Of a stretch of DNA of 22,275 bases, positions 1 to 12,000 are shown piece after piece; position 1 is the stretch's first letter; the number at the start of each line of letters is the position of its first letter. Both the position numbers and the translations under genes were made by a program. The notes beneath the pieces were generated by a model. That model saw only the letters and a list, made by a program, of their open reading frames with translations. It had not been told where the DNA came from and did no database searches. Source of the DNA: Aplysia californica (taxonomy: Eukaryota > Mollusca > Gastropoda > Aplysiida > Aplysiidae). The DNA lies in assembly GCF_000002075.1 (NCBI RefSeq), contig NW_004798352.1, positions 50,563 to 72,837 of the forward strand, in the 5' to 3' direction.

Positions 1-48
1 CAGAATGTTTTAACCCCCCCCCCCAAGAAAAATTGTTTAAATTCCCTT

Positions 49-3000
49 TTAATTACCAGAATCTCTTCGCTGAGCACGGGACTTCTTGCCACCACCAGGC
101 AAACCCAGGTCGCTTGAGACCTCGAGGCTCCCATCCTCTGAGGGTGCAGGGGAGGCTGACAGTGGCTTGAGGATACTCTGTGATGGACTTTTGCTGGGCT
201 CATAGGGAGGGGCACCCTGCGTAGCCAGGCTCTTCAGGTAGTCTTGGAACTCTGAGGAGGAGAGAAAAATAATCTTTTAAAAACTCCCTACGGTTTGAGT
301 AAAGAGAAGCAAATTGACACAATGATGGCCATTTTGTGCTGGGAAAAGTTAAGTTTAGTTAGTTTTAGTAGAGGTTTTACTGCACTCGCAACTACATAAA
401 GTCATATGAGCGCCAGAAGATTAGAGGAGTTACAAGAGAGTAACAAACAGAAAAAAAGAAGAAGGGGAGATAAGGACAATAGATGTTTGATAGGAAAGGA
501 GAAAACCACACCAAAGCACCCGCCAACCACCCACGGAAAAGTAAGACAGACAGACACAAAACAACAGAGGGAAAGTACAGAAGGGGGGCCCACCAGTGGC
601 GCCCTCCACCCACCTGCCCTTTGTTTGAGTTTGAAAAAAGAAAAGCACAACGACCATTCAGTGCTGAGTAAAAATATAGACAGACAGACAGAAAGAAACA
701 AGAAAGGAAAATTAACGAAGTGGGGAACCATCCCCAAGTAACGAAGTAGAAACATACATCACCTTCTTAGCACTCCCAATACCACCCTCCACCAAAGATA
801 GTACATAACAAGATGGGCCACTCAGCCAAAAAAGTGTCCGCCGGAAGTCCGCTCTTTGCTTCAGATGGCGCTGCAGTCTGTTTTGAAGCTCTCTTTCGTT
901 TTTCCAGAAGAAGAATAGGAATAGCACCTCCTTGCATGCGCAGATCGACTGCTGTTCATCAGCAGTTCGGATTCGTTCAGTGCGGAGTTTTAGGGTTTTT
1001 TTTATTTTAATGATCTCTCGCCTTTCATTCTAAAGTCAAATTAAACGAAGAAAACAATCACCCCTGCCCCCGGAAAAGTTTTTTTTGTCAGCGTAACCAT
1101 TTTTAAAAAGCGTTCTTCTGAAATTTGTTCCAAAACTTGCTAGTTTCACTTTGATTTTTTTAAACACAAGTAGGGTAACTCTGTTTGCAAAAGGTGCGCA
1201 TTCGCGAAGAGGGCGCCACCGAATTTTGAGGACACTTTTTTAATTGGCTCAAAGAGAGGAGTGGCCCCTCTTGTTATGTAGACTCTTTGCCTCCACCCAG
1301 CATTCGCAATACCACCCCCTCCCCCAACATATCCAACACACACACCAACAATTCCCTGTCCCACTTACTGTTAGCCTTGTTCTTCCGGAGGTCAAACACC
1401 ACCTTCTTCTTGGCACCCGGTGTCATGGCTAGACCTGGAGGATCACTCATCAGCTGAAAGAAAAAAGTCATTTAAAATCTCTTAGAAATGTAGATGGTTT
1501 TATTTACCTCCCCCATCTAAACATTTTAGGTCATTTAAGAGGCAGGCTTCAACTCTACCTGTCAGGGTCAACCTGGCCTGAGAGGGATTGGATACAACAG
1601 AAAGACCAAGTGTGATAAAAGTTCTCCACACTCAGATCCTCTTCCAAGCGACTGTGAAGCGTCTAACTGCTACACCACAGAAGCCATTCAGCTGAATGAA
1701 GATTTGTATGAGTTAGGAGAAACACATCGATATGAGAACAGAGACAGAAACAATGTAAGAAAGAGGCAAAAGCATTCAGACCAAAGCATAATGAAATTTG
1801 TTTTAAAGAAACAAAGAATTTCAACGTATCAAATGCACCCAAAAATGGACGCATAGTAACCCAGCAAAAGAAAAGAAGTCCTTGATAAAATAAAAATTGT
1901 GAATCAAATTTTTGTCGTTGGCGTGCAACAACCCATACTATTACACAATAATCTTGAGAATTAAAAAAATAATCTGCCTTTTTTTACATTGGCTTCAGAG
2001 TACAGTGGTCTGCAACTAATAGAACACTGGATAAAAGCTATATATAAGGACTGTGACTGAATCAAAACAGTCAGCAAAATGAAGCTCACCTTGTGTTCAA
2101 CCGCTGGGCCCGGGTCGGAGGCAGGGGCTACCATGGCCACTGCTTTCTTGACCAGGGCGCATGGGGTGGCCAGGGCTGTCTCCACCACAGTCCATGAGCT
2201 TGTTGCACTTGACCTAGAAAGCCCAGGCGATGTCTCCATGTCCTCTTTGGAGCCAGATGTATCTTTCTTCGGCTTTGACAGCTTCGCGTTGGGGGTGGAC
2301 GGTGGCGATTTTTCTTGTGCGTTGCGGGAAGGGGAAGTGGGAGATGTTGCCGATGAAGATGATGAGACGGACGACTCCAGACGAGACATCCCGTCGCCTA
2401 CCACATTGCTGGCGGAAATAATGTCACTCGGAGATTTTGAATGCAAAGACTCCACCTTCACAGGTGAGGTGAGCCCCCGACCGCTCTGACCAGCTGACAG
2501 GGGGGTCGTTGGAGCCTGTGGGTAGTGCACGAGCTCGACGGCCTCCACTTTCAGTCTGCTCCCCTTAGGTCTGGCATTAGTGTTTGTGTTAGACAGGGAC
2601 GACGACGATGACTCCACAGAGACAGACTCCTCAGCAGTTACTTTTTTCGGAGACTTCTTCCCCTTTACTTTCTTTTTCACCCCTAGTGACCCATCACTGC
2701 TAATCACATCTGTAGTGCCGCTGCTCTCTTCACTCTTCTTGATGTTGTCTGCCCCTGCATTTGACGAGAGCTTTCGCTTTTTCAACTTTTGACCTAGAAA
2801 TGGGTCACTGTTCCCACTGGGAGAATCCCCACCAGCACTTACACCCTTCACCTCCCCGTCTGAAGACAGTTTACGCTTTTTCTTTTTCTGAACACTTGGA
2901 GTGACTACGACTACAGAGTCAGACTTGGCAGAATCACCACCATCACTCACCTGTAACCCGTTCTTGTGCTTTTTTTTCCCCTCAGTCTGAGCCCCCAAAC

Positions 3001-6000
3001 CCCCTACATTCGCCTGACTGACACCTGACAAGTCCTTGCCACCTTTCTTTTTCTTATGAGGCCCTTTCACATTTTCTTCTGTCTCGGCTTTTGGTACTTC
3101 GGCACTCACTTCTCCCTCGGGAACCTCACCACCAGCACCGTCCTCAACCACTCCACTAGACTGCTTCTTTCTTTTTCTCCTTCTTTTCCTCTTTTTCTGC
3201 TCACCACCAGCACCTGGAGAAGTGAGTGCCGAAGCACCAAAAGCCTGACCAAAATCAGGGAAAATATGGGAGAAGTCGTCATCCTCACCTTGCTCTGAGC
3301 TGCGAAGAAAAACAATGAGCAATCTAGGTTAAAGAGAGAAACCAGCAGGCGCTGTGGCAGATATTAAACTTCATTAAAGTGACTACATTTCCAAGCTTAA
3401 CACAAGAAAAATACATCTGTTACTACACTCTTAATGCATTCTCATCACTGAAAACTTTTTAAGTTTGTTTTTTTTCCTACAAATTTATCCTTTCAGATGA
3501 AGAAATTGCACAAAAACAAGTATAAAAAGCCCAAGAAAGACGAATTCTACAAAACACAAAACACATTTTCTCAGAGCCACATTCACAAACCCCAACATGT
3601 TCAGGGTCTGAAGCAAATTATGATAGACACACCGAAAATAAAGGAACTAATTTTGGCCAGGAAGCTTCAATAATTCAGGAATTGTTTGTTTTAGTAGAGG
3701 TTTTACGGCACTCGCAACTGCATAAGGTCAAATGAGCGCCAAGAATTAATCAAAACGGGGATAACACCATAGCTCCGAGAACGAAGATCTAACCTGTTCA
3801 CTTTCAGTAAAACCTCAGGGTGTTGTTTCACCAGGTTGTAGACAGCTGCCCTGTTCTTGGCCTTCACTTCATTTTTCTGGGCCAGTCGGAACATCCACTG
3901 GAGGAGAAGACTAACATCCAGCTGAGGAAAGACGGGAAGACAAAACAAAACACTTGAGTTTGGTCTGATTTTATCAAGTTTGAGAGTTTTATGGCACACA
4001 CAACACAAAACGGCCTTACATAAGCGCCAAAGATTACATTTGTTTCTGGTTTTGTTTGACTAAAGAGAAGAACATTGACACAATGATGGTCATTGAGTGC
4101 CGGGAAAAAGCAAGGCAGACAGACAGAAACAACAGAAGGAAAGTAAAGACGTAGGACCGACCAGTAGCACCCTCCAACCACCTGCTTGTTACCGGAGAAT
4201 TATTCAAAGAAAAGAAAGAAGCTAGTCTACTAAGCTGATACACCGGAGGAGGTGGGTAGGAGCCAGAAAAGAATGTAAAGTCGAACAAAATCTCCTTTCT
4301 AAGAATGGGAGAGGAAATTTAAAAAGCGTCTCCAAACAAAATCTCCTTTTTAAGAAGAGGAGAGGAAACGGTGAAAGTGGAAAAGCTCCTTTCTATACAC
4401 GTACGTTTATTAGTGAGTCGCAACATAAGATTCATAACAATCTGAAAACTGTCCTTGTTTGCTTGGTTAGTAAACCTTGCTGACCGTGAAATCATACCTA
4501 TATGACCACACACACACCACTATGGCCATAGGGGTTTGTGAAACCATACGTTGACAACTCTCTCCTCCATTTTTTATCCCTTCTTCTTACACAAATAGAG
4601 AAATATGAGAGCCATTAACGTCAAAGTCAGACATCTTGAGCATTTTCTGTTCCAGCAGGCCTATCCTTCATAAGCTTTTAGCTTTATGTTTATTATAGTT
4701 GTTCTGTTCCTACGTCTGAATGAAAGTAGTCTGTGTGTGTGTGTGTGTGTGTGCATAAATGTATATTGCATGAGAAGAAAGATCTTGAAAATGGGTATTC
4801 CAATGTAAAGCACATTGAGCCACTTTTTTTGGGAAATGCGCTATATAATTGTTATATATTATTATTTATTAATACAACTGAAATAACCAGGTTTTACAGA
4901 AGAATTGCCATTAAAAAGTAGTGGGACTTCTAGAATTTACTGAGGAATCATGATCCCCCCCCCCCACAAAAAACAAGGCTGGCCACAGAAACAAATTTGT
5001 AAAAATCTTTTCTTAATAAAATAAAAAGAATTTTTTTTTTCAATTTTCTGGAAAAAAGAAATTCCCATAAGTCAAAGCACCAATTACCTGAAACGTAACG
5101 TCTTCATCCTCTTTTTGTTCAGCTGTGTCTACCTCCATGTCTTGCTCTTCCTGGGAGGAAGGATCTGCCGTCTTTACTTCACCATCCTTGTCCCCTTCTT
5201 CTGACGGCCGCAGCGTGCTGATGGCTTCACAGATCACACAAGACATGACTCGCTGGACCAGCTCAGCCCTGGGAAACAATTCACGAAAACAATCAAAACT
5301 TCAGGGATTTGCTAAAGGATCTAGACTAGAATGTATTAACATATATGAGGCAGCCTGGTGAAATCAGGCGCTCGGCAAAATACAGAGATCGGAGAAACGC
5401 GCGTTTTTCCACCAGTTTGGAATTTTTATTTTGTTTGGCTCAACTTCTTTTATGTCCATATAATAACACGTATCCATGTGAATTTTATTGAAAAACATTT
5501 ATTAAAGGCACAAAATATGTCGTTTTTCTTTTTCCAAGGACTCTAGCTATTGGGAGTTACCAAACTTTGGCAGCCATGTTCTCGCTAATTTCTCCACTGA
5601 AACCAGGCGACCTGGCAAATATCTTGAGTTCTATTCAAGATACAAGGATATTTATTTCATAGGAAAAAAAAGGAAAATAAATCAACTTTCAGATGACACC
5701 AAAAACTCCACATGCCCAAAAACTGACCAGAGCCTGATTCCACCCCGTTTTGACACATACTAAGTATGGACTTCTATATAGTGTAAAGCGCATAGAGCCT
5801 GCTGTTGAGCAGGGATATGCGCTATACAAATGCTATCTATTATTATTATCATTATTTTTTCTACAGCAGAGCCTGCCAAAAACAGTGGCAGGTGGTGGTG
5901 TGTGTGTGTGCTAGTGCGTGTGTGTGTGTGTGTGAGACACATTGTAAGGAGAAGATTATCTTGACATCGATATCTGCAAGGGTAATGATTATGCTTTTTG

Positions 6001-9000
6001 CCATTGCACACAGAAGAAGTGAGTTCCATTCCAGCTGGGTTAGGTCTATCCTGTTTAGCATGTCGTAGCAGACTGTTCAACTGCTCTTAGCCCAGAAAGC
6101 AAAATTGTTCAGGAGCAAAATAAAACTGCTTCATTTTTTAAAGAACTGCTGTAACTACCAAAGCTGCCGCTCAGGAATTTCAAAAAAGGAGGAAATTCAC
6201 GCGAAGGCGGACGCGCTCTCTCTGAAGGCCGGAGTAAAACCAGTAAGATCCAGAGGCAATATATTGTAAAATCTAGCCTACGGTTTTGGAAGGGAAAACT
6301 GTCATATTCGTTAACCATGGACAACTGAATTAAAACGTATCCCCCAAAAAAACAAACAAAGGCATTAAGTTGACTAACAAGCATTTGAGTCAATTTGACA
6401 CAGCTTGGACTTGGTGACAAAAAATCCAGAGTTTGTTGCCAGCTGTTGTCTCATTTTAAAAAATTTCACTTTTAACTTGTACATCGATGTAGAGCAGTAT
6501 TGGATCAAGGAGGCAACACATTTGCCGCTCTATTGAGCGATTTCGGCACTCCTGTACAATTGCGGCCGCATTTGCACTTAGTGCCCTTGTAGTGTGTTAC
6601 TTAGAGATCTAAACTGAATTAAAGTTATAGCCTAGGCTGTCTAATCTAGATCTAGAATCTAGATATCTAAATATGTGTAGACCTATATTATATCTAGAGA
6701 CAGATTATCTAGATCTAGATTCACTTCCACAGCCACAATAGCCGTTATGTAAACAAACGGGACCGCAATTGTACAGGAGTGCCGCGGGCCGCAACTTTAT
6801 CGCACCAAACGCAAAGTGCAGCAAGGGGCTTGTTCAATTTTCTAATGAACTTTTCAAGTCGAACACCGGCTGATACTTTCTCATTCCAGCTCCTTTTATT
6901 TTTGCATTCTGCATCAATTTCTCCCGAATTTCGGCTGTTTTCAAAGACAACTCGGGGCGCCACGGTCCCGATGCCTGATTGACATTGTTGCTCCACAATA
7001 AACAAAGTGAAACTAGCGCTACGCCTATAAGAGTGGAAGTAGAAAGCTACGGGTGGACATGCGCAAGCTGCGTTTTCGTCTCTCTCCCGGTTCGGTGTTT
7101 TCCGTGTGTATCGCAATTTGCGACCGAGAGCGGCCCAGCGGAGGAAGGAAGAAAGTAGCGGGAAAAGCTATATGAAGCGGAATTTCCGCTATTTAGCGGG
7201 GAAGTGGCAGCTATGAACTACACTATACATTTTACCCAAAATTTTCAATTTGAATTTCCACAAAATATTTCTCAAACACATGCAACCAATACCACAGCAA
7301 TAAAAAATTGTTTCCAAACTTTGGGCTAAGTACATCTAAATAGCTGGCCAACGATATCAATTTTTCGGCTGGAATATTGCAGTCAGATTCATTACAGGCT
7401 CATTTGAGCAGCATACGTATTATTCTATCTCTCTACCAAACCCAAGAGTAAATTACGACGTCACTTTTTGTCCGATTCTGCCACTTTTAGTCAGCGTGAC
7501 TCAGCAACCCGCCAGAGCTCCCTGACTCGGGGTCACGATGTTAATGAGCCCTAAAGCGACTTTGCCGGTGTCGGTTAAGAAGTTCACGTTTTTGTCTACG
7601 TTTGGAACGATATAACTTCTTCCCCATCCCACACAGCAAACCACTACACAGATGTACTAAAAGCTCAACTCAAATGTCTTAAGATTTATTCTGCGTTAGA
7701 GTGGTAATTTCTTTGCCTTAATCTTTATTCTGGACAAGTGTTTGTAGAGTACCCAATTAGTTCTAGTTTAGTTACAAACGAATGAATAAATGATTGTTTA
7801 TTTAAAACAGGGTGTCCAGCAATATTTCCTGAAAAAATTTACTACCTGGAAAAAAAATTTACTACCCAGCAAATCAAGCCCCACACCAGCTCGAAAAAGG
7901 GAGTTAATTTGCGCCATCAATAACATATACATTATTATTACATAACATATGGAACGAAAAGAACACACAACAAAGTCCAGTCGACAAAATGGAGGATAGA
8001 CAGACGATCGCAAGCTTGCTTGCAGCTAGATTTAGTTTTAGTAAGGTTTTTACGGCGCTCGCAACTGCGTAGGTGATATGAGCAACAATGGGTGGATGTC
8101 AACAGAGAAGTCCAAACAGGGAATCAAGCTTCGACTATCAAGGCACCCTGGAAATAGTAGTTCACAAGCGTGACAAACATACAAAAGAAGTAGAGGAAAA
8201 TGACGATAGTAAAGAAGAGGACAGAAAAGGCAGCAGTTCCCCCTACGCTGGTCCAGCACAGTATGAGCATGACATTGATAAATCAGCCCATTTACAATTC
8301 TACTGTGCATAAGAACATGTTAATATCCTCCCTTTGGGAATGGCCTAAAGACGTTTCAGTCAGTAGCACTGCCCTGGTGGAGGTGGGAGGGGGAGGGGGG
8401 TAGATTTATACCTAATGTGTACACACAGGGTGACTGCCAAACCGGCTTCTCCATTTTCCAGGGCCATGTTACACAACAACAACGCGCACACACGTAATGA
8501 CTCGAGTAAACCTATTCAGTGTGAGAGGTGTAAGAACTGTGACAGGGCAAGAGACAGTGACACTGAAAATCTGCCAGTCTTGAACAGAAAGCTACAATAT
8601 TGTTCTAATTTACTATCACTCAACAAATGAAACGCGAACACTTTATTTCAATAACACGGCTTACAAGGTATGAAGGATCCCGATTCCACACAAGGCCTGC
8701 ACCAACACGCGCTTTGCAGAGGGCTCTAAATCTAATCAAAATTCTGAAATTTGCTTACAGTTTTTGTCCTCTGGTGTTGCCTTTATCCCCTCCCCCCTCC
8801 CCCGAGTGTCTCTTTAAAAAAAATCAATAATCCCTGCCCTACTCTGTAGTCCTATACTTCGCAACGCTCGACTTTTTAATGAACTTTGGCGACCCCAACA
8901 AACGCCGGTGCTCACCAATGCCGTACCTTGTAGTGCCTCGCGCGAAGGTTCACTGACCTGTCCCGCTGGCGAACCCGACAATCTAAAAATCGGACAAAGC

Positions 9001-12000
9001 TTGTATTTTCTTTTCACCCCCCCCCCACCCCCACAAGTGACAGCACGGTGAAGAGTCCGAGTAATTATTAATTTTATTTGCACGGCAACAAAGCGGGTAT
9101 ACTGTACAACCTGCATATTACAAATGTTGCGTTATCAGTTTATCTACGCCAAATTTCAGGGTGGTAACGAAAGCGAAAGTAGATCCTGATTTTCCCGATC
9201 GAGCCTCGTGTTCCACCTGCCGCCATAGCCGGCTTTTGTGTGAAACGTACTCCCGTACTCTCGGACAGGGAAAAGGTGAATGAATAATTATATCACAATC
9301 GCGACCGGCAAAAACGGAGTCATGTACCGCGGCTAGGGTTCACTGAAAAGTCTTGCTGGCTTCATCACTCAGTATGCAGGCTAATTTACGACTTTTTACC
9401 AAATTTGTACTACCTTCAAGGCAAATTTACTACCATTTATGACCTTTACGACCAGGGCGCCGAATTTACGACTTTTTTACGACTTTGCTGGACACCCTGT
9501 TAAAAACGGCTCGACGGATGTCTCCAAAATCTGTGTTAAAGTTAACTGACTACAAATATCATGTCTTTTACAAACGAGAAATTTTTAATCTGCGCAAGTT
9601 GTAATAGTCATGTTAAAAGAGAAGAAAGATGTACATCTGTATGTTTTAACTATTGTTTTACCATTAAAAAAAGAGAGTTGCTCTGCGTTTGTTCATGAAA
9701 CATGCTGTGTCTGTAGCAGCCTATATATACAATTAAGAAAGATACAATATATGCGATTTTTAAAAAACCCACAAATCCATGTAAATACATGGGTAGAGAT
9801 GAACTTCTTGTATGGAATAAAAATAATGACAGCTAACGCATTCCCAAGCTTTTGTGTCGGAAATATGCGCTGACACTTATGAATGTAAAGAAATCAGAAC
9901 ATAGTCAGTTATTGCAAATGGTTATAGAAAAAAACCAAAAGCTGATTCAGTGTCACTGGAAAGCTAGAAACTATTCTCATAAACCAATTACGAGAAGTCA
10001 TCCCTGTTATTCAGTCAACTTAAAAAACCTAGACTTAACGTATTAAGAAAAGTAACTGGAGTGTAACAGATGCGGTTGGTGTATTGCATTGTAGATGTAT
10101 TCTGGTACTAAAATCGATTTGTATTACTTCATAGAGCCACTACAGGGTAATTTTTGTAAACTTTCGAGAAAATATGCGAATATTCACGATTATATTGGAC
10201 ACATACAGTTGTATTTGAGGAATTGCTTCACAGCGAATTGTGTGCCGCATGGATAAAGTTGCAAAATTACAGCTTTCTATGACATGTGCAGACACCATCA
10301 TTTCTAAGTATCTGCACCAATGTCATGCTGTTCATGTTCCAAAAGTTTAACAGGTTTTGTTGTGCTATTTTTTTATATTGATTTATTTTTAATTCACACT
10401 CGTTCAAAAAATGTTTCAATTCAGCATTGCAGACTTCAGCGCATCTAACAAAATAACCAAGCAAGAAACAATGTCAGTTCTTTTCTTAGTCTCAAGAGCA
10501 GAAATGTTAGCTTTGGGTGCATTAAATGATAATTATCATAAATACAAGGATACATCTAAAACTTTACGTTGAAAAGTACCCAAAATTAAGTCAGCCCAGA
10601 CAGAACGACAACAGGGAGCTGACCCATGACCCCGACGTGATAAGAGGCACTCGGCGGGGAACCCCCGCTGCAACTAAAATTCCACTGCCGGTGCGGCGTG
10701 AAATGAGCAAGTTGAAAGCAAAAGATCAAGTCAGTTTGTTAGTGTTTGCGTGTTAAATCCATTGATTGCTCTGTGCACTTCGCAGGAAGCAGAGAATGTT
10801 TTTGGTTGTTCTAGGGTCTGCTGGGGTAATTGTACAGATTGTAAAGCACATGCAGCTTGCTGATGAGCAGGGCTATGCAGTATACAAATTCTGTTTTTTT
10901 ATCATCAGTTGCTCGCCTTTTTCTTTTACACATAAAAAATATTCAAACCACAACAGAATCAATAATCTATCTTATAACAGCTCTCTGGCCAGGATGTTAT
11001 CTACACTCACTTTCTTGAGAAAACAATGTAGACGATGAATGGCTGGAGAAGAGTCACCAACTTAGGAGTTGTCATCTGAAAAAAAAAAAAGAAAAAAAAA
11101 TATATATCAATACATTCTATCAAAATGAAAAACAATATATTGAACATTGGGCCACAAACTTTGGTTCGAATTATGACCCACATTTCTCGAACAACAAACT
11201 CATCCCCCTCCCCCCAAAAAAAAATCAAAGCAAAAAAAAAAAATTATTAATTTTTTAAAGAAAGAAAGAATGCAAAAAAGGCAAAACTTTTACCAAAATA
11301 TGAAACTAGCATACTAGCACTCCACAACTACCCCCCCCCCCCCCCCATCACCAGGGGGACAAGACCCGGCATGATGTTGCTTCATACCTTGCACTTTTAG
11401 TTGTTATTTTTTTAAGTAGACATTTTGAAGTTAATCACAATGAAACTTGCTGACATCCACAGCTGCCACTCAGAAATTTTAAAAAAGGAGGAAATTCATG
11501 CAAAGGCGTACGCGCGCTCTCCGAAACCAGTGAGATCCAGAGGCAATATATACTGGAAAATCTAGCCTACGGTTTTGGAAGGGAAAACTGTCATATTGTT
11601 AACCATAGGCAACTGAATTAAAATGTATTTGGAAAAAACAACAACATAAAGGCAGTAAGTTGACTAACAAGCATTCGAGTCAATTTGACACAGTTTGGAC
11701 TTGGTGACTAAAAATCCAGTCTTTTTTGCCAGCTGGTGTTTCATAAAAAGATTTCTTTCACTTTAAACTTGTACATACATAGACGTAGAGCAGTATCGGA
11801 TCAAGGATGCAGGCACTCCTGTACAATTGCGGTCCCGTTTGCACTTAGTGTCCCTGTAGTGTGTTTCTTATTTAGAGATAAACTGAATTAAAATTATAGC
11901 CAGGCTATCTAATCTAGATCTAGATATATCTAAATATGTGTAGATCTAGATTATATCTAGAGATAGATTTTCTAGATCTAGATTCACTTCCGCAGCAGCC

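Larger units (their letters stand above)
4191..5087. other. Rest of intron 6
   Basis: Contains a short direct repeat (AACAAAATCTCCTTTCTAAG at 4284 and a near copy at 4336, about 52 bp apart), the TG microsatellite and the SINE tail. Otherwise AT-rich. Confidence 0.5.
5269..6152. other. Left part of intron 5
   Basis: Apart from the SINE tail and TG tract I see only short GC-richer pieces (5350-5420, 5565-5625) sharing CAGG/CCTGG words; no element could be delimited. Confidence 0.4.

Noticed and set aside
392-755. Overlapping open frames of 62-117 codons on both strands
   Set aside because: They lie in repeat sequence of intron 9, are low-complexity, and match no family I know.
2079-2489. Plus-strand 136-codon frame opposite exon 8
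   Set aside because: It is the antisense shadow of the long, compositionally typical RRP1 exon 8 coding sequence.
5349-5630. Possible small inverted-repeat element (CCTGGTGAAATCAGG against GCCTGGTTTCAGTGG)
   Set aside because: The arms match poorly and no target duplication was found.
6745-7116. Minus-strand 123-codon frame partly conserved in 12211-12564
   Set aside because: The similarity follows from the two transposon copies; the frame breaks after the shared stretch and no domain is visible.
6153-7221. 6-bp duplication taken as a sign of a Polinton-type element
   Set aside because: The element is only about 1 kb, has short ends and no capsid, polymerase or integrase sequence; a small non-autonomous TIR transposon fits better.
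10267-10464. Minus-strand 65-codon frame in intron 5
   Set aside because: Short, with no recognisable motif and no splice context in phase with RRP1.
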